A stretch of DNA of 59,425 bases from the NCBI GenBank assembly GCA_937876095.1, contig CALFIE010000025.1, positions 1-59,425 of the forward strand, read 5' to 3'. Source of the stretch: an uncultured Flavobacteriales bacterium (GTDB lineage Bacteria > Bacteroidota > Bacteroidia > Flavobacteriales > Weeksellaceae). A program made the translations under genes and the position numbers. This document shows positions 34,074 to 43,066 of the stretch, one piece after another. Below the pieces are notes generated by a model. The model saw only the letters and a program-made list of their open reading frames with translations, had not been told where the DNA came from and ran no database searches. The stretch's first letter is position 1, and every line of letters starts with the position of its first letter.

Positions 34074-36554
34074 TTATTTTTTCAGTTCTTCTAAAAAATG
34101 TTCCAAAGAATTTAGGTCAGAAATCAGTACCTCTCTTGCTTTTGCTCCGTTGAAACCACCCACAATTCCGCTTGCTTCTAATTGATCCATAATTCTACCA
34201 GCTCTGTTGTAGCCTAATTTTAGTTGACGTTGCAACATACTGGTTGAACCTTGTTGTGTAGAAACTATGATTCTTGCAGCTTCATCAAAAAGGGTATCTT
34301 TTTCGTTTGGATCAAAAGTTCCTACTGTAGAAGTCGCTTCTTCTGATGAATATTCTGGTAACATAAATGCAGTTGCATAACCTTTTTGTTCCCCAATAAA
34401 TTCTGCAATTTTTTCAACTTCTGGTGTATCTACAAATGCGCATTGCAAACGCAAAATTTCGTTCCCGTTGAAATAGAGCATATCACCTTTACCAATCAGT
34501 TGATCTGCACCAGGAGAATCTAGAATGGTTCTAGAATCTACACTAGAAATCACACGAAAAGCCGCTCTTGCTGGGAAATTGGCTTTTATCATCCCAGTAA
34601 TTACGTTGACAGATGGTCTTTGTGTTGCGACAATTAAGTGGATACCAATTGCTCTTGCCAATTGTGCCAATCTTGCAATCGGCAATTCTACTTCTTTACC
34701 TGCCGTCATGATGAGGTCTGCAAATTCATCAACTACCAAAACAATGTACGGTAAATAACGATGTCCGTTTTCTGGATTGAGCTTTCTTTCAGAAAATTTC
34801 TTGTTGTATTCTTTTATATTTTTACAAAAAGCGTTTTTCAGCAAATCATATCTCGTATCCATCTCTATACAGAGCGAGTTGAGCGTATTGATAACTTTGT
34901 GCGTATCGGTAATGATGGCGTCTTCACCATCTGGTAATTTTGCCAAATAGTGTCTTTCTATTTTAGAATAAAGAGAAAGTTCTACTTTTTTTGGATCTAC
35001 CATTACAAATTTCAGTTCACTCGGATGTTTTTTGTATAATAAAGAGGTCAAAATCGCATTGATACCTACTGATTTTCCTTGTCCGGTAGAACCAGCCATC
35101 AAAAGATGAGGCATTTTTGCTAAATCAGCCATAAAAATTTCATTAGAAATGGTTTTCCCGAAAACTACAGGCAAATCCATATCAGAATTTTGAAATTTTT
35201 GAGATGCAATCACACTTCGCATAGAAACCATAGATGGATTTTTTCTCGGTACTTCTATCCCGATTGTTCCTTTTCCTGGCATTGGTGCGATAATTCTAAT
35301 TCCTAATGCAGAGAGATTCAGTGCGATATCGTCTTGCAATTTTTTGATGGCAGAAACTCTGATTCCTGCTTCTGGTACAATTTCGTAGAGCGTTACAGTT
35401 GGTCCGATTGTGGCTTTTATTTCTGCAATTCCTACATTGAAATTTTTAAGCAAGCCTACAATTTTATTTTTATTTTCTTCTAATTCATCTTTGTTGATGG
35501 AGATTTCCTCGTTTCCGTAGTCTCGTAACAAATCTATTGTCGGCATTTGGAATTTTGCCAAATCTAGTTTGTGGTCGTATAAACCGTGCTGATTGATGAG
35601 ATCTTGCGATTTTTGATCGATGTCATCTACATCATCTGCTGGTTTTGCCACTTCTACTTGGAAGGTGATTTTTTCTTCGGTAGTTTCGGGAGATAATTTT
35701 TCAGTAAAAGTTTCTTTTTTTGATGAAGTTTTGGCAGTTTCATCGGTCACTTTCAAACTAGAAAAATCATCAAACGAGGTTTCATTCGGCGTTTTGATGG
35801 CTTCTAAATCATTGGCTATTTTAACTTCTGGGAAACCAACAACTATTTTTTCAGTTTCTGAAATTTTTGGATTTTTTGGTAATTCATTACCATCATTAGT
35901 CATTTTTTCCAGCTCTTCATCTGCGTCAAATTCTTCATCAGAATTGGGCATCATTTCTTTTAATTTTCCAAAAGTCTGGTCATTTATATTATTCAATTTT
36001 GCTTTTACCGAACTTGGTCTAAGATTAAATTCTAAAATAAAATACAACCCAATGCTTACTAAAATCACCAACCAAAGTCCAACTACACCAATTACCGATG
36101 ATAAAAAATCTGCAATTTGGAAACCATAAACTCCACTCCAAGTTCCTTCTCCTTTTGTAATTGCACCTAAAAGAATGGGTAACCAACACAAGAAAAATAG
36201 GGAATGACCGATGGTTTTCCAAGGTTTGAAATATTTCTTTTTCAAAATAATACTGCCAATTACAAATACCAGAAATGCAATGATAAAAGCAGCAACTCCA
36301 ATTCCGTCAAAAACAAATATTTTACCAAGCCAATCACCAAATTTACCAAAAACATTGGTAGATTTTATACTTCGGTCGAGCATAGAACCAGCTTGACTTT
36401 GGTTGGATTTCCAATTGATGAAATATGAAATAAAAGATATTGCTAATACGAAAGATATGATAATCATCAAAATACCAAAAAATATGCGTGGTTTAGATAA
36501 ACTTTTGCTATTTGCTGGTGTGTTATTGGTGTTATTGTTGGTGATTTTTTCCAT
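34074..36554 (-). CDS. ftsK: DNA translocase FtsK
   Basis: 826 residues. About four N-terminal membrane segments (~25-190), an acidic Glu/Thr/Asp-rich linker (~195-330), then the motor: alpha (IKATIGPTVTLYEIVPEAGIRVSAIK) and beta RecA-like domains with Walker A GSTGQGKSVG and Walker B YIVLVVDEFADL, ATQRPSVNVITG and FRVISSVDSRTILDSPGADQLIGKGDML. The C-terminal gamma winged helix (LFDEAARIIVSTQQGSTSMLQRQLKLGYNRAGRIMDQLE) reads KOPS-type polar sequences. It pumps chromosome termini through the closing septum. Linker length is modest compared with E. coli. Confidence 0.97.
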   Translation of the reverse strand: MEKITNNNTNNTPANSKSLSKPRIFFGILMIIISFVLAISFISYFINWKSNQSQAGSMLDRSIKSTNVFGKFGDWLGKIFVFDGIGVAAFIIAFLVFVIGSIILKKKYFKPWKTIGHSLFFLCWLPILLGAITKGEGTWSGVYGFQIADFLSSVIGVVGLWLVILVSIGLYFILEFNLRPSSVKAKLNNINDQTFGKLKEMMPNSDEEFDADEELEKMTNDGNELPKNPKISETEKIVVGFPEVKIANDLEAIKTPNETSFDDFSSLKVTDETAKTSSKKETFTEKLSPETTEEKITFQVEVAKPADDVDDIDQKSQDLINQHGLYDHKLDLAKFQMPTIDLLRDYGNEEISINKDELEENKNKIVGLLKNFNVGIAEIKATIGPTVTLYEIVPEAGIRVSAIKKLQDDIALNLSALGIRIIAPMPGKGTIGIEVPRKNPSMVSMRSVIASQKFQNSDMDLPVVFGKTISNEIFMADLAKMPHLLMAGSTGQGKSVGINAILTSLLYKKHPSELKFVMVDPKKVELSLYSKIERHYLAKLPDGEDAIITDTHKVINTLNSLCIEMDTRYDLLKNAFCKNIKEYNKKFSERKLNPENGHRYLPYIVLVVDEFADLIMTAGKEVELPIARLAQLARAIGIHLIVATQRPSVNVITGMIKANFPARAAFRVISSVDSRTILDSPGADQLIGKGDMLYFNGNEILRLQCAFVDTPEVEKIAEFIGEQKGYATAFMLPEYSSEEATSTVGTFDPNEKDTLFDEAARIIVSTQQGSTSMLQRQLKLGYNRAGRIMDQLEASGIVGGFNGAKAREVLISDLNSLEHFLEELKK

Positions 36555-36568
36555 AATTTGAATATGGG

Positions 36569-36576
36569 CAAATTTA
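36569..36576 (-). promoter_or_regulatory. -7 box TAAATTTG for ftsK
   Basis: Minus-strand exact TAnnTTTG match 15 bases before the ftsK ATG, leaving a very short leader. Confidence 0.5.
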
Positions 36577-36686
36577 ATAATAAAAATGAAAACTTCTGTT
36601 GCTATTTTTTCTAAATTTTAGAATTAAACTATAGCTTTTATTTCAAATTTATGTTGCTGAAATTCGCTTTTTAAGGATATAGAATG

Positions 36687-36694
36687 TATTTTTG
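36687..36694 (+). promoter_or_regulatory. -7 box TATTTTTG for ccsBA
   Basis: Exact TAnnTTTG match 19 bases before the ATG at 36713, divergent from ftsK. Confidence 0.55.
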
Positions 36695-36712
36695 CACATC
36701 TAAAACTTCGCT

Positions 36713-39700
36713 ATGCAAAAACTACTCAATATATTGGTTTCTACCAGAACAATGGCAGTTTTGCTGTTGATTTATGCTTTTTCAATGGCTTATGCAACTT
36801 TTCTAGAGAACGATTATGGCACTCCAACAGCAAAAGCACTGATTTATGAAGCAAAATGGTTTGAAGCCATTATGATTCTCCTGATCATCAATTTTATTGG
36901 GAATATTTCTAGATATCGACTTTGGCGACGAGAAAAATGGCCACTTTTGGCATTTCATTTGGCGTTTATTTTAATTTTTATAGGCGGTGCAATTACCAGA
37001 TACATTAGTTATGAAGGACAAATGCATATACGTGAAGGTGAAATTTCTAATGAAATAGTGACCGACAAAAATTTCTTCAAAATCCAAATTTTAAAGAAAG
37101 GGAATGAACCTCAATCTTATAAAGAAATTCCTTACTTAATGTCACCTTTGCATCTCGATTTCAAAGCAAAATTCAAATATTTTGATGATATTATTTCAGT
37201 AAAAGCACTCAATTATATTCAAAGAAAAAAAGACAGCTTAATTGCTGATAAAAACGGTACCGAATATTTGCATTTCGTTTCGGCCGGACAAATGGGAAGA
37301 GAGAATTTTTACCTAAAATCTGGTGAAACTAAATCTATTCATGGTACTTTGGTTACTTTTAATAGACCAATAGAAGGTGCTATAGAATTCAGAAATGATG
37401 GTGGAAAACTGATGATTAAAACACCAGTTGATGCCAGTTTTATGACGATGGCAACACAAGCAACTGGTACTACCAAAAAAGATGAATTTCAGGAATTGGT
37501 ACTGCGAAGTTTGTATTCTATAGATGATATAAAAATCGTAGTTCCTGAAGGTTTACGCAACGGAAAACTGATTGCTTATGAAGGCGACAAAAGAAAAGAT
37601 AAAGAGGTTCCGGATTTGTTAACGGTAGAAGTACAAGGTCCAAAAACCAAACAAACCGTTGATTTATCCGTAGAAAAGGGAAATCCAAATGCGTATAAAC
37701 AAATTACTATAGATGGATTGGATATAATTCTGGGTTTCGGTCCAAAAATTTACAATACTCCTTTTTCAATCAAATTAGATAAATTTGTGATGGAAACTTA
37801 TCCAGGTAGTATGTCACCTTCTGCTTATGAATCTCACATAGAAATTATAGATGATGGTAAACAAACTCCGTACAAAATTTATATGAATCACGTACTCAAT
37901 CACAAAGGTTATCGGTTTTTTCAGGCAAGTTTTGATGGGGACAGACATGGTACTATTCTCTCAGTAAATCATGATTTTTGGGGAACATTGGTAACGTATA
38001 TTGGTTATACTTTTCTGTTTTTAGGATTGTTTGTAACACTTTTCTGGAAAGGTACCCATTTCTGGAAACTCAATCATTCTCTGAAAGAAATCGCCAAAAA
38101 GAAAACCACAACTTTGCTTATGTTTTTCTTATTTATTGGGATCAATTCACAACAACATACAAAACAAAATTCTAGCAATAATAATGCTCCCAATCTTTCA
38201 CATGTAGAAATTAGCAAAGAACACGCTGATAAATTTGGTTACTTATTGGTTCAAGGTTTTGATGGGAGAATAGAACCTATGAATTCACAAGCATTAGATG
38301 TGCTCAGAAAACTCACCAAAAAAGAACGTTTCGGAGAAATGGATGCCAATCAGTGGTTTTTGTCCATCAATGTCAATCCGATGGCTTGGTTCAAAGATGA
38401 TATCATAAAAATTGGAACTAAAGGTGGCGATGAATTATTGAAAAAAACCAAAGCAAACGAAGATGGTTTCACCAGTATGATGAAACTTTTCAAGATGGAT
38501 TCGCAAGGTATGCCACAATTTATTCTAGATAGCGATTACAATACTGCTTTCAGAAAAAAACCATCAGAACAAAGCAACTACGACAAAGAAGTAATCGCAG
38601 TGAACGAAAGAGTTCAGATTTTCTACGGCGTACTTTCTGGACAGTATTTCAGAAGTATTCCGGTGCAAAATGACCCGAATCATACGTGGAATTCTTGGCT
38701 TGACAAAGAACAAAAACCTGATTCTGCGGCACAATCGGTGATTGCACCTTATTTCATAAGTATAATGGATGCTTCTAAAGACGGAAAATGGCAAAAAGCT
38801 GATGCAGAACTGAAAAAAGTGATGGACTACCAACAAAAATGGGGAAAAGCAGTAATTCCGGCTGAAAATAAAACCAATTTAGAAGTCTTAATGAACAAAA
38901 TTAACATCAATTTCAAATTATTGATTTTCTACACCATCATTGGTGGATTGTTGTTGGTTTTGGCATTGGTAGAACTTTTCAAACCATCTAAAAAATTGCA
39001 TCAAATCATTAAAATTCTAATTTATGTTGGAATTATTGGCTATATTTTCCACTTTTTGGGATTGGTTGCAAGGTGGTATATTTCTGGTCACGCTCCGTGG
39101 AGCAATGGTTACGAAGCCATTGTATTTATTTCTTGGGTGGGAATTTCGGCAGGATTGCTTTTGTACAGAAATTCTAATGCACTGATTCCTGCTGCAGGAT
39201 TTTTGGTAGCGGTTATCATGATGGGATTTGCACACGGTGGTGCACAATTAGACCCACAAATTACACCATTGGTTCCTGTTCTGAAATCCTATTGGTTAAT
39301 TGTTCACGTTGCGGTAATTGTCTCCAGTTATGGTTTCTTTGCGCTGTCTATGATTATTTCGATGATCACGTTGTTTTTCTACATTATCTCCAATCAAAAA
39401 ATATTTAATCTGCATAATAATTCCACCATCAAAGAACTGACCATAGTTTCTGAAATGTCGCTTACAATTGGACTTTTCACCTTAACTGTTGGTAATTTCT
39501 TGGGCGGAATTTGGGCTAATGAATCTTGGGGAAGATATTGGAGTTGGGACCCGAAAGAAACATGGGCTTTTATTTCAATCATCGTTTATGCATTTGTGTT
39601 GCATATGAGATTGGTACCAGGTTTACGCGGAAGATGGACTTATCACGTGGTGACAATGTTTGCTTTTTGCAGTATGGTAATGACGTATTTTGGAGTGAAT

Positions 39701-39844
39701 TATTATTTAAGCGGACTGCATTCTTACGCAGCAGGTGACCCAATTCCGGTTCCAATTTGGGTGTATCTATGTCTTGCATTCATGGCAATTTTGGGAATTT
39801 GGTCATACGTAAAATACAAAAAACTAAAATCGAGCGAAGCGTAG
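36713..39844 (+). CDS. Fused CcsB-CcsA cytochrome c synthase (System II)
   Basis: 1043 residues. The N-terminal CcsB/ResB half has membrane helices at ~10-30, ~48-66 and ~78-98 and a large extracytoplasmic region (~105-415) closing with ...HVLNHKGYRFFQASFDGDRHGTILSVNHDFWGTLVTYIGY. A middle soluble region (~470-740) precedes the CcsA half, whose heme-handling WWD motif is GGIWANESWGRYWSWDPKETWAF near residue 935, with flanking histidines (HVAVIVSSYGF, FAHGGAQLD). It exports heme and attaches it to apocytochrome c. The single-chain form is well known in Bacteroidota and epsilonproteobacteria. Monocistronic. No nrf or cyt c gene is adjacent. Confidence 0.94.
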   Translation: MQKLLNILVSTRTMAVLLLIYAFSMAYATFLENDYGTPTAKALIYEAKWFEAIMILLIINFIGNISRYRLWRREKWPLLAFHLAFILIFIGGAITRYISYEGQMHIREGEISNEIVTDKNFFKIQILKKGNEPQSYKEIPYLMSPLHLDFKAKFKYFDDIISVKALNYIQRKKDSLIADKNGTEYLHFVSAGQMGRENFYLKSGETKSIHGTLVTFNRPIEGAIEFRNDGGKLMIKTPVDASFMTMATQATGTTKKDEFQELVLRSLYSIDDIKIVVPEGLRNGKLIAYEGDKRKDKEVPDLLTVEVQGPKTKQTVDLSVEKGNPNAYKQITIDGLDIILGFGPKIYNTPFSIKLDKFVMETYPGSMSPSAYESHIEIIDDGKQTPYKIYMNHVLNHKGYRFFQASFDGDRHGTILSVNHDFWGTLVTYIGYTFLFLGLFVTLFWKGTHFWKLNHSLKEIAKKKTTTLLMFFLFIGINSQQHTKQNSSNNNAPNLSHVEISKEHADKFGYLLVQGFDGRIEPMNSQALDVLRKLTKKERFGEMDANQWFLSINVNPMAWFKDDIIKIGTKGGDELLKKTKANEDGFTSMMKLFKMDSQGMPQFILDSDYNTAFRKKPSEQSNYDKEVIAVNERVQIFYGVLSGQYFRSIPVQNDPNHTWNSWLDKEQKPDSAAQSVIAPYFISIMDASKDGKWQKADAELKKVMDYQQKWGKAVIPAENKTNLEVLMNKININFKLLIFYTIIGGLLLVLALVELFKPSKKLHQIIKILIYVGIIGYIFHFLGLVARWYISGHAPWSNGYEAIVFISWVGISAGLLLYRNSNALIPAAGFLVAVIMMGFAHGGAQLDPQITPLVPVLKSYWLIVHVAVIVSSYGFFALSMIISMITLFFYIISNQKIFNLHNNSTIKELTIVSEMSLTIGLFTLTVGNFLGGIWANESWGRYWSWDPKETWAFISIIVYAFVLHMRLVPGLRGRWTYHVVTMFAFCSMVMTYFGVNYYLSGLHSYAAGDPIPVPIWVYLCLAFMAILGIWSYVKYKKLKSSEA

Positions 39845-39876
39845 TTTTTAATTAATGATTTTTAAAGTAATTAAAA

Positions 39877-40004
39877 GTCTTCGCCAAGCTCAGACTGACA
39901 TTTTCAGATTTTGCTGAGCTGTGTCAAGCTGAGCTTTTCGAAGCATCAGTGATAACTTGATGCACAATAATTTATAAAGAGTCTTCGACAAGCTCAGACT
40001 GACA
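39877..40004. repeat. REP-like direct and inverted copies
   Basis: GTCTTCGCCAAGCTCAGACTGACA at 39877-39900 and the same with one change at 39981-40004. Between them, CAAGCTGAGCTTTTCGAAG (39925-39943) is close to the reverse complement. Each unit can fold on itself (AGTCT/AGACT), so the set resembles a bacterial REP/BIME arrangement. Confidence 0.65.
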
Positions 40005-40029
40005 ACGCTACAAATTCATTGCAATAAAA

Positions 40030-40110
40030 TTGAAAATCTTTGATTTTCATACTTTTACATCCTTTTGTATTTCTTCAAAAAACAAAATATCTTTTGTTTC
40101 TTTTGCGGTA
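40030..40110. repeat. Dispersed element, copy A
   Basis: TTGAAAATCTTTGATTTTCA (9-bp hairpin with TTT loop) followed by ACTTTTA-CAT-CCTTTTGTA and later TCTTTTG..TCTTTTGCGGT. The same order of blocks occurs at 52002-52080. Confidence 0.65.
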
Positions 40111-40116
40111 GAAATA

Positions 40117-40149
40117 AAAAATCCAACAGAGAATATCGGTTGGATTTTT
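40117..40149. terminator. Terminator between ccsBA and amylosucrase gene
   Basis: AAAAATCCAAC (40117-40127) and GTTGGATTTTT (40139-40149) pair around an 11-nt loop with more T beyond; symmetrical A/T flanks let it work for both convergent transcripts. Confidence 0.82.
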
Positions 40150-40169
40150 TTATTTTTAATTAAAGAAAA

Positions 40170-42077
40170 TTAGGCTAAAGTCAACCACAAAACATCGTAA
40201 CTACCTATGAAATTGGTGTTTTGCAGTACAAATGAATCTTGGTTCAGTAGATTTTTCACTTCGGTTCCTTCTCCAATGATGTTTCCTGAAAAAACAGTAT
40301 CGAATGGTGAGAAATTGGCAATTACCCATACTTTTTTGCCTGCATCATCGGTTTTTTCAAAAGCCAAAAGATGTGAGTTACCTGAATCTAAAAATTGCAA
40401 ATCGTTTCGGTCTGCAAAAGCAGGAATTTCTTTCCGAATTGTAATCATTTTTTGTAAAGAACTGAATAGTTGGTTTTGTACAGGGTACTTTTCTATATTT
40501 TCGGCAATTTCCCAATTCATCATCGGTCGGTGCAACCATCTATTGTCATTTTTTTTGTCAATTTCCTGTTCGTAGCCATAGAAATTGGTCAAACCAATTT
40601 CATCGCCGCTGTAAATCATAGGTAATCCACCCAAAGATAAAATTATGGCATGTTGCAAATTGATTTTCCGTATAGATTTTGCAATTTCTTCAGAATTTTG
40701 CTCTTCTAGTGCTTTTTCTAATCCACACAAGCTCGCCATAGAACCACTTAATCTTGCATTTCCGTTGGGTTCTTGCATAAATCGTTTTCCGCGCGCAAAA
40801 GAAACCGTTTCATCACAATAATATTCTAGCATATATAATCGATGTTCCAGTGGATTTTTGCCCAATTCTGCAACCAAACGATCATCAAATCCCAGTCCGA
40901 TATCATCGTGACAACGTGCATAATTAATCCAAGTCGTGTTCATTGGTTTTTTTGGTACAGAATTCATAGATTTTCTTAATAAATCGGTATTCTGTGAAGC
41001 AATTGCTTCCCAACTAAGCGCCATAAAAGTAGCATTGTATGCAATATCGCACTCATCACCTTGTGCATTTCCCACACCGAAATATTTTACAATTTCATCA
41101 GGAGCAACTATGGCTTCTGCAATGTATGCAATTCCGGGTGCAACTATTTGTCCGCACAATTTGAAAATTTGTAAAAGCGTGTGAACTTCGGGTAAATTTT
41201 GGTTGAATCTGCCAATATCTTTCCACATATATGCAACTGCATCTAACCTGAAAATATCCACTCCTTTGTTCGCTAAATAGAGCATTGCATCTATCATTTC
41301 AGCCAAAACTTGCGGATTTCTATAATTCAGATCCCACTGATAATGGTGGAAAAGCGTCATTACCCATTCTTTTTGCTCTTCCAGATAAGTGAAATTTCCG
41401 GGAGCAGTGTCCGGGAAAATTTCGAGCATTGTTTTCTCTAATTCATCAGGAATTTTTCTATCATTGAAAAAATAGAAATAGTCTTTGTATTTTCGGTCGC
41501 CATTTTTGGCTTTCAGCGCCCATTCGTTCGTATCAGCACAGTGATTGAGGACGAAATCTGCAATCACATTCATTTTATTTTGGTGCAGATTTTCGGTAAA
41601 CTCCTCGAAATCTTGCATATTCCCCAATTTTGGGTTGGTTTCGCGGTAGTTTTTCACGGCGTAACCACCATCATTTTCAGGTTCGGGCACTTCTAAAAAC
41701 GGCATTAAATGCAGGGTGTTGATTCCCAATTTTTTGAAATAAGGAATTTTATCCTGCAATCCTTTGAAAGTCCCATTGAAACGATCGGTGTAGAGCATCA
41801 TTCCCACGATTTTCTCAGAAGCGAACCAATTTGGATTTTTGGAGCGTTGCAAATCTGTTTTTTTCAAATTTTCTGCACGCTCATTGAATTTAGAAATCAA
41901 AATCTGAATTAGTTGCTCAAAAGATTCCTTTTTCTGCGGATGTGTTGCGTACAATTGCTCATACAAATCCACCAAAATTGGGAAATTGGCGCCTATTCTT
42001 GCATAGAAATGAGCATCTGTAATTTGGTACTGGTCCAAAAAAGCATATAATTGAGAAAGTTTGTACGCTTGTTGCAT
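40170..42077 (-). CDS. Amylosucrase/sucrose hydrolase (GH13 subfamily 4 type)
   Basis: 635 residues, almost the size of Neisseria amylosucrase. An N-terminal helical domain (~1-85) precedes the (beta/alpha)8 barrel. Catalytic residues: nucleophile Asp279 in FRLDAVAYMWK, acid/base Glu321 in IAEAIVAP, and transition-state Asp391 after His390 in CHDDIGLGF. IFPDTAPGNFTYLEE and FHHYQWDLNYRNP are amylosucrase-type. The C-terminal beta domain follows LGGLPMIYSGDEIGL. No signal peptide, so cytoplasmic: it splits imported sucrose to fructose plus glucose or glucan. Whether it is a polymerase or hydrolase cannot be told. Last gene of the sucrose operon, 20 bases behind the fructokinase. Confidence 0.9.
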   Translation of the reverse strand: MQQAYKLSQLYAFLDQYQITDAHFYARIGANFPILVDLYEQLYATHPQKKESFEQLIQILISKFNERAENLKKTDLQRSKNPNWFASEKIVGMMLYTDRFNGTFKGLQDKIPYFKKLGINTLHLMPFLEVPEPENDGGYAVKNYRETNPKLGNMQDFEEFTENLHQNKMNVIADFVLNHCADTNEWALKAKNGDRKYKDYFYFFNDRKIPDELEKTMLEIFPDTAPGNFTYLEEQKEWVMTLFHHYQWDLNYRNPQVLAEMIDAMLYLANKGVDIFRLDAVAYMWKDIGRFNQNLPEVHTLLQIFKLCGQIVAPGIAYIAEAIVAPDEIVKYFGVGNAQGDECDIAYNATFMALSWEAIASQNTDLLRKSMNSVPKKPMNTTWINYARCHDDIGLGFDDRLVAELGKNPLEHRLYMLEYYCDETVSFARGKRFMQEPNGNARLSGSMASLCGLEKALEEQNSEEIAKSIRKINLQHAIILSLGGLPMIYSGDEIGLTNFYGYEQEIDKKNDNRWLHRPMMNWEIAENIEKYPVQNQLFSSLQKMITIRKEIPAFADRNDLQFLDSGNSHLLAFEKTDDAGKKVWVIANFSPFDTVFSGNIIGEGTEVKNLLNQDSFVLQNTNFIGSYDVLWLTLA

Positions 42078-42097
42078 CGCTTTTTAAGTATATTCAA

Positions 42098-43030
42098 TTA
42101 ATTGATTTCCTGCATTTTTTCGTTGGTTGGTAATGCTTCTAGTGCACCAAATTCGGTGGTAGAAACAGCAGCCACTTTATTGGCAAAAGCCACATATTTT
42201 TTGATGGTTGAAAAATCGACAGGAATTTCCTCGCAGATTTGTTTCAAAACGGCTCCTACAAAAGCATCTCCTGCTCCTGTTGTATCTACTGATTGCACAG
42301 CAATACTTTGTATGATTTCAAAATTTTGGTTTTGGTAGAGTAGTGTACCATCTTTACCAAGGGTAACACAAACGATGGCATTTTGTTTTAATTTAAAAGA
42401 TAAAATGGCTTCTTGCAAATCACTTTTGCCAGAAATCAGTTGTGCTTCTTCATCTGATAATTTAATGAAATCTGCTTTAGCAATAAATTCTTGATTTAAT
42501 GAAATGAATTCTTGCTCCCGATTTTGCCAAAGTGCATCTCTGAAATTGGGATCAAAACTGATGAAAAAATCTTTAGTGATGGCGTAATCCAAAGTTTTAA
42601 GGTAAGTTTTTGTGATATTTCCTCCTAAAAAACCAGTTGCAGAACCGAAGTGAAATACCGCATTTTCGCTAGGTAATTGAATTTCAGAAAATTCCAGGAG
42701 TTCATCTGCACCACGCTGAAAAATAAAATCTCTTTCGCCGCCTTTTTTCAAACTTACAAAAGCGAAGGTTGTTGGTACCGAACTTAAGATCAGGTTGTTG
42801 GTGTTTACACCATCTTTTTCCAGGGTTTGTTTCAGGAAATGTCCGAAAGCATCATTGCCAACTTTGCCAGCAAAAGCAGCAGTTCCGCCTAATCTTGCAG
42901 CAGCAATCGTCACATTTGCAGGAGCACCACCTGCTTTTTTTATAAAATGAACTGATTCTACTAGAGAAGAATCAATATCGGTAGAAATCCAGTCGATCAG
43001 CAATTCGCCGATACAGAATAGTGTTTTCAT
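42098..43030 (-). CDS. PfkB-family fructokinase
   Basis: 310 residues of the ribokinase family. Substrate-side GGAPANVTIAAARLGG at ~33, and the ATP/anion-hole motif VDTTGAGDAFVGAVLKQI near 250 with the catalytic Asp. Phosphorylates the fructose released by the adjacent amylosucrase, feeding glycolysis as fructose 6-phosphate. Substrate is inferred from its place between a sugar symporter and a sucrose-cleaving enzyme. Spacing is 36 bases from the transporter and 20 from the amylosucrase. Confidence 0.92.
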   Translation of the reverse strand: MKTLFCIGELLIDWISTDIDSSLVESVHFIKKAGGAPANVTIAAARLGGTAAFAGKVGNDAFGHFLKQTLEKDGVNTNNLILSSVPTTFAFVSLKKGGERDFIFQRGADELLEFSEIQLPSENAVFHFGSATGFLGGNITKTYLKTLDYAITKDFFISFDPNFRDALWQNREQEFISLNQEFIAKADFIKLSDEEAQLISGKSDLQEAILSFKLKQNAIVCVTLGKDGTLLYQNQNFEIIQSIAVQSVDTTGAGDAFVGAVLKQICEEIPVDFSTIKKYVAFANKVAAVSTTEFGALEALPTNEKMQEIN

Positions 43031-43066
43031 AATTTATAAGTGTTGGATGATAATTGATAAATGATT

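Larger units (their letters stand above)
39845..40169. other. Repeat-rich 325-nt intergenic region
   Basis: No reading frame. It contains two direct copies of GTCTTCG(C/A)CAAGCTCAGACT at 39877 and 39981, a partial inverted copy at about 39925-39943, one copy of the ~90-base element also found at 52002, and the shared terminator at 40117-40149. Confidence 0.7.

Noticed and set aside
35620..36129. 169-codon plus-strand frame inside ftsK
   Set aside because: Exact antisense shadow of the ftsK linker and membrane region; Ser/Thr/Phe-rich translation, no start signals, no recognisable family.
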